NCBI GenBank assembly: GCA_015679605.1
Contig: JAAAVE010000634.1
Location: forward strand, 1-15,709
Reading direction: 5' to 3'
Source of the DNA: Podila epigama
Taxonomy: Eukaryota; Mortierellomycota; Mortierellomycetes; Mortierellales; Mortierellaceae
DNA length: 15,709 nucleotides
The notes beneath the pieces were generated by a model that made no database searches, had not been told where the DNA came from, and was given only the letters and a program-made list of their open reading frames with translations. The position numbers and the translations under genes are program-made. Shown here one piece after another: positions 1-7,240 of this stretch (position 1 is its first letter; each line of letters starts with the position of its first letter).

Positions 1-375
1 ATCGGTAAGAACAGATTGGGACAATGGCAGGCACAAAAGCAGGCAGGCCCTGGCGAGAATGGTGAAGGTCTCGATGGTGAAGGCTATGATGGAGAGGACG
101 GGTTCCGCCATCCAGCAGAGGGTCGGGGCGATGGCATTCAGGAAGAGGATGACTTGGTCGAAGGTATTGTGATCATTGGGCTTTGTCTAGCGGTTGGGTA
201 CCTCATGTACATACGTCAATTCCGGTTTGCCAACAATAACAACAACAACAATGCCAATGGCAACAACAATGGCAACAATAACAATAACAATGATAATGCG
301 GTGCCCCGAGGAAATGCACCTCAGGAAGACCCCCATAATCCAGGACGATTCGCATACTACGCTGCTGGCGGATAG
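1..375 (+). CDS. 3' end of a single-pass membrane protein gene, possibly Hrd3/SEL1L-like (partial)
   Basis: The frame is open from the first base and ends at TAG 373-375, so the 5' part lies outside the window; about 124 residues are visible. They comprise an acidic Gly/Glu/Asp-rich stretch, one clear membrane helix (core LVEGIVIIGLCLAVGYLMYI), a short basic RQFRF stop-transfer motif, an Asn-rich run coded by mixed AAC/AAT codons, and a Pro/Asn-rich tail ending in YYAAGG. An acidic linker, a single helix and a short cytosolic tail near the C-terminus is the architecture of fungal Hrd3/SEL1L, the lumenal partner of the Hrd1 ubiquitin ligase in ER-associated degradation. I see no Sel1 repeat in the visible part, so this identity is a guess from layout; another tail-anchored ER protein is equally possible. 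A GTAAG at 5-9 resembles a splice donor, but no matching acceptor with a branch site follows nearby. Confidence 0.55.
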   Translation: MGKNRLGQWQAQKQAGPGENGEGLDGEGYDGEDGFRHPAEGRGDGIQEEDDLVEGIVIIGLCLAVGYLMYIRQFRFANNNNNNNANGNNNGNNNNNNDNAVPRGNAPQEDPHNPGRFAYYAAGG

Positions 376-409
376 ACGTTATCGTTATTTTTTCTATTTT
401 TCTCACAAA

Positions 410-415
410 AATAAA
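410..415 (+). other. Polyadenylation signal AATAAA of the upstream gene
   Basis: A canonical AATAAA lies 35 bases after the TAG at 373-375, in an A/T-rich stretch. Position and sequence fit 3' end formation of the gene ending at 375. The next gene is convergent and ends at 699, so 376-698 is shared 3' flank; I see nothing else in it. Confidence 0.6.
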
Positions 416-698
416 GATAAGACGGGAAAAAAAAAATTACGAACTTGCACATGGCTGTTTTTTTGTTTAAAAGTCAAAGGACATTTCTCAGAACCACCCT
501 CTCCCTAGAATACAAAAGGGTTCAACACAAAGGACCAATACTCGTAAAGCCCGCGCCTCGTTTTTACTCTGTCACCATTTACAATGCGTGGTTCGTGTAT
601 ACAAAGGTCAAAGTTACAATCTCCTTTGAATCATATCCATATCAATTCAAATTCAACTTTCAATTCATTTCGGGGATGGGGAAAGAAAAAAAAATACA

Positions 699-3146
699 CT
701 AGATAACAAAGAACTGGTCCTGTTCCTTCTTTTGCTGCCTCTTGCCTGTGAGCAGATATCCAAGCTGAGAAAACTTTTCACCCCATTCGTGAATCAACTC
801 GACTTTGAAGAACACAATAAAGATGACTGCACCAACAGAAGAGACCAAGAACTCGGCTGCAATCATCAATCCATAGGGTGGCAGGAATGGCGCCAGTTCG
901 TCCGCGCAGGTGTCGTGTGGTTGTCCAACCTTGAGACACAGGACAAAAGTGAGAATGTGGTTCTGGAGCTCCAGTGGGTTGATCTTGCGTAGTTGGATAT
1001 AATAGAACAGCCAATAAAAGATAACGGCAATAGTCGAGGCAACGGCCATGAGCGCCGCACGCCACTGGATCTTGATCGCCATCAAGACGTGACGTCGGTG
1101 AGAGATGACAGCTGCAGCATTGGCTGAAAGTGTCGATCGGGACATGGTCTCCGAGTCGTTTCCAGATTGGATTGTGATTTTGGCGATATGGATAAAAGTT
1201 GCAAGATGGAGCAAGAAAGCTGGGAAGACGAGTGCGGCCATCGGGTAGAAGAACATCTCTGAGGATCTGTGCTGAGATATCAGGCACAGTGTTGCATATT
1301 CCCATTTGATCTCACCCATGCCAAGAGCAGCTCCGGCCACAGCACCTGAAGCACCCCAGCACAGGAAATGGAATGTCCAATACTTGGAAGCTACCCAAGC
1401 CGAGTTCCACACTGTGTGGAGATGCAAGTTCAGAATCAGCACTGAACACCATGCACAGGTCGCCACCGATGCAAACACAAGAATCGCTCCCTGGATGGCA
1501 CACTTGAGGTTGTTTTGCTGGGTTGAGGGGTTGATGAGATCGGCGCATTGAATGCCTTGTGTGTCATACAAGGGGAAAATGATGACGGCTGAGAACATGA
1601 ACAAGGAGATACCAAACATCAAGATGAGTGTGTTAGGGTGACTCGTCTTGCCTAAACAGATATAGGTCATGATCAGGATAAAGCTCAGCACCATGGAGAT
1701 GGCGCGCATCGTGTCCGTGATCTTGAATCCTGTCTTGAGTGCCCCTTCGCGGTACAACGAGTACTGCGCAGGGCAGGGCAAACAACATCCGTTCATGCAA
1801 TACTGGGCATTGGTTGTCGTATTTCCTGGACCATTCATGGGATCCGTCACAAAGGGTGGGTCACAGTCAGTCGTCAGACCAGCCCATCCTGAATGCCAAG
1901 TACTATTCGGGGACGGCTTGGGTGCACTACAGGATCCTTCGGGCTGATATCTGATACCATTTGGAAGCTCAGGAACAGTTGTGAATGGGATAGGTTCGTC
2001 GCACTTGGGAATCATGCTCGACCTCTTGAAGACGTTCAAGAAGTCTGAGCATAGAGTGACAGCAGTTTGGCAGGTCGATTTGCAAGCAAAACGGACATTG
2101 GCATTATTGGCTATGTGAGGAATGAGTTGAGAAAGATAGACATTTTAGACACTTTGTCCAAAGAGTCATAATAACCCCCATGAATTGGATTCGTATATTT
2201 TCAATAAACAATGAAATATATAAAAAAAAAAGACAATTTACGTTGACCGGCAATGGGTTCCACCCGTGGAAAGGCGGATGAGCAGATAGTGGAGACAAGG
2301 GGCTCGAAACAGGCGACGGGAACCTCGCCAACCGTTTTTCGGTCGATGCCTAAGTTGGCCCATTCTTTTTCAATGGAGGCGATGGTTTTGCCAGGAGGCA
2401 GCCAGACCTCATAATCGATCAGTTCTGGACATAATGTACCGTTATATATCTGGGCTAATTACGCGAATGATTGACAGGAAGGAAAGGACAGCAGAGTAGA
2501 GTACAGTCAGTACCACATCACAAAGTTGTTTGTATGGCAGCTTGACTATTGTGTATATCGCGTATATCGTGTATATCGCGTGTCAATAGCGACAGCAAAT
2601 ATCAATGGCAATGAATCGTGGGAATGGAATTATCCGAAAAATAAATAAATAATATAAACAAATAAAAAAATAAAAAACTGATCGAAAAAAAATGATTCGA
2701 CGGAGACAAAAAATTAATAAATTAAGGTTGAACGGTTGCTTGCTGTGTTCCTGTTTGTGTTCCTTTTTGTGTTCGGGTGTTGTCGTTCATGTGTGTTTGT
2801 TTTTGTGCACCAGTGCCACATGTGAATTGAGCAATAGCTCAAGAAGAAAGGGGTTCTGTTTGTGTTTGTACTCCATAGTATTATCCTTGCTGCTGCTGTT
2901 GCTGTTATCATTGTTGTTTTTGCTGCTGACGAGTAGAGTGGGTAGGAGATCGGTTTGTGGATCCAGCTATGTTGACCGAGAGAGAGAGAGAGTGTGTGTG
3001 TGTGTGCATTGGTGCGTGAAGAGAGATAGAGGATGGTTGCTTTAATCCAGTTTGAAAGACTTACACGATCCAATCGCCAGAGTGGGGGCTGCAAGCATGA
3101 CCCATGTCATGGCGGTGGCCACAACAGTCGAAAAGATGTGTTTCAT
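699..3146 (-). CDS. Frizzled/Smoothened-family seven-helix receptor with signal peptide and cysteine-rich domain
   Basis: Four exons join in phase: 3146-3065, 2545-2514, 2449-2242 and 2110-699 (1734 nt, 577 aa). Donors are GTAAGT, GTACTG and GTAAAT; all acceptors are AG. Exon 1 codes a signal peptide (MKHIFSTVVATAMTWVMLAA and on to about residue 27). Residues 28-170 match a Frizzled CRD: QLCDVIYNGT parallels the PLC-x-x-I-x-YN-x-T start, VAC(85)...STIC(94) follows, then FAC-x-x-xC-x6-C at 117/121/128 and PKC at 144. Seven hydrophobic helices lie near 241-261, 267-288, 313-339, 350-372, 394-419, 459-481 and 521-542. After helix 7 comes FKVELIHEW, only loosely like the animal KTxxxW Dishevelled-binding motif. 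In animals Frizzled binds Wnt at the plasma membrane; fungi lack Wnt, so ligand and signalling here are unknown. The length is typical of Frizzled. The family is clear; the small exon 2514-2545 rests on phase and homology only. Confidence 0.85.
2553..2579. repeat. Three 9-bp tandem units (GTATATCGC/T) inside Frizzled intron 1
   Basis: Units at 2553-2561, 2562-2570 and 2571-2579 read GTATATCGC, GTATATCGT, GTATATCGC. They lie just upstream (in transcript sense) of the proposed acceptor at 2546-2547, where a pyrimidine tract would be expected. Confidence 0.8.
2974..3008. repeat. Compound (GA)n(GT)n microsatellite in Frizzled intron 1
   Basis: An uninterrupted GA run passes straight into a GT run. 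It lies inside the 519-nt first intron of the Frizzled gene. Compound dinucleotide repeats of this sort recur in the non-coding parts of this window. Confidence 0.8.
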
Positions 3147-3210
3147 ATTAATAAAGTAAGCACACACGCAGTATGTGGTATATGCGATATGTATGTAAGG
3201 TATATAAACG

Positions 3211-3259
3211 TATGCGAGGTTTTATGCGAGGGTTTGTGCGAGGTTTGTGCGAGGTTTGT
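3211..3259. repeat. Four degenerate 11-13 bp tandem units (TGCGAGGTTT core)
   Basis: The core GCGAGGTTT or GCGAGGGTTT recurs four times in direct succession, with spacer variation of one or two bases. It sits 65-113 bp upstream of the Frizzled start codon (ATG at 3144-3146 on the minus strand), so it could lie in the 5' leader or promoter. Confidence 0.7.
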
Positions 3260-3429
3260 ATCAGATCTGTGTGATGTTTGTGCGTGAGGAAGGTATGTCT
3301 GTGTAATAAAAAGGGTGTGTGTTCAGGATGTGGGTTGCACAAAGTGGGGTGGTCAAAAGAGAAAGTGGACAACGGACAAGAGAGTGGAGAGTAGAAAGGA
3401 AGGTGTGGGTGAGGGTGGTAAGGTGAGTG

Positions 3430-3470
3430 ACAAAGAAAAAGAAAAAGAAAAAGAAAGAGAAATCGAAAAA
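3430..3470. repeat. AGAAAA-type purine tract
   Basis: Repeated GAAAAA/GAAAGA units form an almost pure purine strand, preceded by G/A-rich sequence from about 3357. This is a simple repeat with no coding interpretation. Confidence 0.7.
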
Positions 3471-4641
3471 AAATAGGGAATGCTGAATCTGTCTTCAGGA
3501 AAGTGTCACTGTCAGGACAGTGGTAATCGTAAACGACCTCCAGCAGCAGCAGCAACAGCCGATGGAACGAGTGTGTGTAAGGGAGAGGCACATGTTTCGA
3601 GCCCACACCCACTGCTCAAAACACACACTCCAACTCCAACCCATTCTCCACTCCACTAATATTCACTAAATTCTGGACGCTGGCCTTGCTTAAAGTCCGA
3701 ACGGGATAATGCATGTGGAGGACCGGTGGCCCTGTGGTGGAGCAAGAAGAAACTAGTTGGTTTTGCTAGCACTTGAACAAAAGTGCTCAAAAAAAAAGTA
3801 AAAGTGTTGTGGAAGGAAGGAACCTTACGAGTCTCTGAATTTGCGCTTGAACCTGTATGTCTGTGTGTGCATACCAGGCAAGGTATACTTTGTAATTAAT
3901 GGCACCATTTCCATGGGCGATTGAGCCAACAGACATATCGACCGATCGCCCTTGTTACTCCGCAGTATGCTATGAAAGTCGAACCTGTAATAATGAATAG
4001 GTGACAGAACAATGCACACTCATGTGTTTAGTGCTACTTGTGATGGATGGTCTGCATTGGAATAGAGTATGGTTCGATCCATTCCATGCAAGCTGACGAG
4101 AGCATGACACAAACAAGGGGGGATATTCTCGCCTAGGGACCTTCTTGACCGTTGCCAACGGCGTTATCTGTTTGCATTGACACGAGGAAGCGCAAAAAAA
4201 AAAAAAAACTCTATTTTTTTTTTGTTCAACCTGTCAACACAACAAAGCAAGCATTGCGATGTTGAGCCCTTTTCTATCACTGTCTTTAGAGGGCTATGGC
4301 AGTGATCGCACTACACTTTCATACCCTGACGAATGGGCTATTTTAATAGACAGATAGCCATCGGGCAACCGTTCTTGAATGGTGCTTATCGTACCACAAA
4401 GCACGAGTATAATGTTTTTGTTCTTCACCCAGAGCATGCTCCCATAGCATCGTACACGGTGTTGATGATGCATTATTCAATGAATCATACAAGTCCTATA
4501 CCAATATGAGTGCAGATCAAGTACATGCTGAGGAATGTACATGTGTTTTGGCAGAGTGCAGAGAGGAGGGAGGATCAAGGTGGAATATTACAAACGTACA
4601 TAGGACGTAGAAAAGAAAAGAATATAAAACAGCAACAATAA

Positions 4642-5116
4642 CTACATCTCCATGTCGTGACTAACGGATGGTCCACCAGCCTTCTTGTAAGCATAGCGAC
4701 CCTTCACTGTCGGATCCAGGGGCGTGGCTTCCATGTCCTGGTTAGACGACTGCTTCTTATACTGCTGCAAAAGCTGGTAACTTTGCTCAAAGAACTGGTT
4801 TGGATGCTCAATCTGATCTTGACTCGCCACCTTGGTCACATTCGTCCCACCGCTGTGTCCCACAATGCTCTCAGCACTTCCACCTTTCAGAGTCTCAGAC
4901 GCGCCAATCATCCGTGCTCGTGTCACTTCGTAATACCGCGTACATGCGATCTGGTAATGCTTGCCCTTGACCAGTTCCAAGATGTCCTCCGTATCAAACT
5001 CATCCACCTGATGCGCCACCAGCTTTGCCCGTAGGTTGGGGGTACTAAAGTGCCGGAAGGGACAACCGTGGTGGTCACCTGCTCCTGGCGCCGACCCCAT
5101 GATAATAGACTTGCAA
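4642..5116 (-). CDS. PRI2: DNA primase large subunit, C-terminal Fe-S domain fragment (5' part missing)
   Basis: The large primase subunit partners the catalytic small subunit and DNA polymerase alpha to make RNA primers; its C-terminal domain holds a 4Fe-4S cluster. The 157 residues here show AGDHHGCPFRHF, then ILELVKGKHYQIACTRYYE, then HPNQFFEQS, all hallmarks of this domain. The cysteines SC, GC and AC are spaced 17 and 40 residues apart, exactly as cluster cysteines 2-4 of the human protein (367, 384, 424). Cysteine 1 and the whole N-terminal domain, some 350 residues, are missing. The exon appears to start at 5116 after a TGTAG acceptor (5117-5118) with a CTGAC branch-like site upstream, splitting the Ser codon before the first Cys. 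Upstream exons are not visible: the next 100 bases lead into a divergent MFS gene. The fragment itself is intact, with stop TAG at 4642-4644. Rearrangement, pseudogene or misassembly are all possible. Confidence 0.88.
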
Positions 5117-5118
5117 CT

Positions 5119-5219
5119 ACATGTATATATAGGCAAATTGTCAGTCTCGATTCCATGTACAAAAAAAAAAAAAAGGACATTCTCTCACAAAGGAGGAGAC
5201 AGATAATAGACCAGCTGAT
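5119..5219. other. Junction between two 5'-truncated divergent genes, with A14 tract
   Basis: On the minus strand this reads as the 3' end of a primase intron (branch-like CTGAC, then the acceptor at 5117-5118). On the plus strand the sequence just beyond it (5254-5292) reads as the 3' end of an MFS intron (CTAAC, pyrimidines, TAG). A run of 14 A at 5161-5174 lies between. I see no complete promoter or first exon for either gene. Confidence 0.5.
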
Positions 5220-6336
5220 ATGTTCAATCTCTTGCCTTACCAGCAACATCACACTAACGTCGCATCACATTGCATTCTCTTTTTAACTGTAGCCATTGGT
5301 CTTTTGGCGTCTACTCCTGTCTTTGCCATCTTGAGCGACAAGTATCAGAACAGAAGGGTAAATCAGGGTTGGCGATCGATACAATAACATCAACCATATG
5401 CTTTTGACCTGACGTTGCGAGTCGAAAAAATTAACAAGCAATTCTACTCTCTTGACTTCTATATTTTTTAGATCCCAATGATGGTCGGGATGATCGGCTT
5501 GGCAGTGGCGACAGTTGGATTTTCACTTGCAAGTAACTATTGGGTCCTCATTCTAGCTAGAATCGGTCAAGGATCCGCTGGAGGCGCATCTTGGACAATC
5601 GGCCTTGGCATGTTGGCAGATGTTTACCCACCCGACAACCTTGGTGTTGTCATGGGCGCAACCATGATGGCGAATGCTATCGGCTTCATGCTCGGACCCG
5701 TGGTCGGCGCCTACTTTTATGACTACCACGGCTACAAGGCCCCCTTTATCTTTTGCGCCGGTCTAGCGGTCATTGACTTTTTGTGCATCGCCTTTATCGC
5801 TGAGCCTGAAAAGAAGAAACACGTGGTCGCTAACGATTCTCAGACGGACGCCACAACCCATGGCACCACCACCAATGCTGCAACAACGACAACAAATACA
5901 AATGCTAACACCGATACTGATACCCAGGTCGACCACCTGGCCATTACTGGTGACCACACTGCACCTTCCAACTCAACACCCAAACATGCCCACGAAAAGG
6001 CCTCGACAGAGGACGCGTCACTCTCCAAGAGTCCCAGCAGCAACTATGGTTCAACTGGTGCGGCCACTTCCTCTTCATCATCAACATCATCATCATCCTC
6101 CTCCTCGCTTGACACAGTGCCTTCTACCCCACAAGAGGGAAAAGACAATATGGATGTCTCCATGTTTGAGATTGCCAGCGACTGGACCATCACCTGCTGC
6201 CTTCTCGCCACTTTTGTTGCCGCCAGTGTCTTTTCAGGTAAACCAATGCTCAAAGAAGATTGTTTCCATTGCATGCTATCATCTCTCTCTCTCTATCTCT
6301 GTATCTCTATCTCTCTGCCCATGTATCTAACAATGT

Positions 6337-6383
<47 letters not shown>

Positions 6384-6939
6384 TGTAGGCCTCGAACCCA
6401 TCTTCCCTCTCTACCTACAAGAACTACTCGGAGCAAGCGTCACTCAAACAGGTCTCATGCTCACAGCCGCCATCTTTCCAACCTTGTTCGCCTCTGGGAT
6501 CGGGTACTATGCCGACAGAGTCGGTCATTTCTATGTCTCTCTTGCAGGCATGATCCTCTTCACCATCGCCACATTTGCCCTGGCTCTTCCTTCAACCTTC
6601 TTGGCATTTATTCTCCCACTCGCCATCTTTGGACTTGGTTCCTCTATGATCTTGACACCTCTCCTCCCTGCCATGGCAGTTGTTGTCAACAACAAGGGTT
6701 GGAATTGTTATGCAAAGACCTATGCTCTTTACAACATGACTTATTCTCTTTCAATGGCTGTGGGCCCTATCCTGGCCGGTTACCTCTTTGACGACCTTGG
6801 CTTCCGTTGGACAATGTGTATATTTGGCTTCATGATCGCTGCTGCCACGCCCATCATCTTTTCAACACAAATCGCCCTCCTCCTCACTCGCTGGAAGGGT
6901 TCTCGTTTGGCATTGGATTCCAGTGAAAGCAACGCATGA
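5220..6939 (+). CDS. MFS transporter, DHA1 / vesicular-amine-transporter-like, lacking helix 1
   Basis: Exons 5220-5357, 5472-6237 and 6389-6939 join in phase (1455 nt, 484 aa). Donors are GTAAAT and GTAAAC; acceptors are TTTTTTAG and CTTGTAG. Motif A after helix 2 is seen as FAILSDKYQNRR. GQGSAGGASWTIGLGMLADV (helix 4) and GFMLGPVVG (motif C, helix 5) mark a drug:H+ antiporter-1 type carrier close to SLC18-like fungal proteins. It probably exports or compartmentalises small cationic molecules by proton exchange; the substrate cannot be told. Helices 7-12 follow a Ser/Thr/Asn-rich loop of about 120 residues (roughly 158-278), much longer than usual. Helix 1, with its usual acidic and proline motifs, is absent. 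The ATG at 5220 gives an open frame into helix 2, but 5254-5292 (CTAAC, pyrimidines, TAG) looks like an intron end, so a lost upstream exon is equally likely. The middle and 3' parts are intact. Confidence 0.85.
6282..6384. repeat. CT microsatellite in MFS intron 2
   Basis: CT runs at about 6282-6318 and 6336-6384 fill most of the 151-nt intron at 6238-6388 and end directly at the TTGTAG acceptor, so the repeat also serves as the pyrimidine tract. Confidence 0.85.
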
Positions 6940-6957
6940 TGATGATGATGATGATGA
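6937..6957 (+). repeat. Seven tandem TGA stop codons ending the MFS gene
   Basis: The stop of the MFS frame is the first of seven consecutive in-frame TGA triplets, followed by TGT. It is a TGA/ATG trinucleotide repeat whose phase coincides with the stop codon. Confidence 0.9.
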
Positions 6958-7240
6958 TGTACAAATATTCCTTCAAGTTTTTTGTCTTTTGTTAATTACT
7001 ATTAAAAAAATATGCATCTTTTCATTTTCTCAAGCATGATATGTATACACATGTCTGAACATATCTATGAACATGTTTGTAGATGTGCGTGTAGATAAGA
7101 TGTATTGAGGTGTTTGTGTATATGGATATGGTGTGCACATGAACGCGTGTGTTTTCTTTATCATTATTTGTACGCAATGTAAACTTTAGCAACCGTGCTT
7201 TTTGGGCGGGAGGAGGTGTTGAGGTTGTTCTCGTCTTGCT
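6940..7240. other. Shared 3' flank between convergent MFS and Mbp1-like genes
   Basis: About 300 bases, A/T-rich with TG-rich stretches, lie between two stop codons facing each other. Apart from the TGA repeat at its left edge and an ACGCGT hexamer at 7143-7148, I see no feature. No strong AATAAA follows the MFS stop; ATTAAA at 7001-7006 could serve. Confidence 0.5.

Larger units (their letters stand above)
3147..4641. other. About 1.5 kb without a supported gene
   Basis: The region lies upstream of the Frizzled start codon and downstream of the primase fragment stop, so it probably holds the Frizzled promoter and 5' leader. I find no open frame with domain-like content, no credible tRNA or 5S gene and no transposon signature. 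It contains degenerate TGCGAGGTTTG repeats at 3211-3259, an AGAAAA purine tract at 3430-3470 and poly(A)/poly(T) runs near 4195-4220. The open frames present are short and of biased composition, such as the His/Leu/Phe/Ser-rich minus frame at 3148-3612. Confidence 0.6.

Noticed and set aside
2906-2966. Possible extra Frizzled exon after the GTCAAC...CATAG acceptor at 2967-2968
   Set aside because: In the phase set by exon 1 it reaches a stop after about 19 codons and contains no Cys.
2714-3094. 126-codon minus-strand open frame overlapping Frizzled intron 1
   Set aside because: Its content follows the GA/GT repeat and A/C-rich sequence, has no domain-like pattern, and does not join in phase to the Frizzled exons.
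3211-3259. Short regularly spaced repeats considered as a CRISPR array
   Set aside because: The units are directly adjacent with no unique spacers, and the genome is eukaryotic.
3148-3612. 154-codon minus-strand open frame upstream of the Frizzled gene
   Set aside because: It is a translation of purine/pyrimidine repeats and degenerate TGCGAGG units, giving biased His/Leu/Phe/Ser runs with no recognisable domain.
4071-4081. GGTTCGATCC, resembling a tRNA T-loop
   Set aside because: The flanking bases do not form a five-pair T stem, and I find no anticodon arm or acceptor stem at the proper distance.
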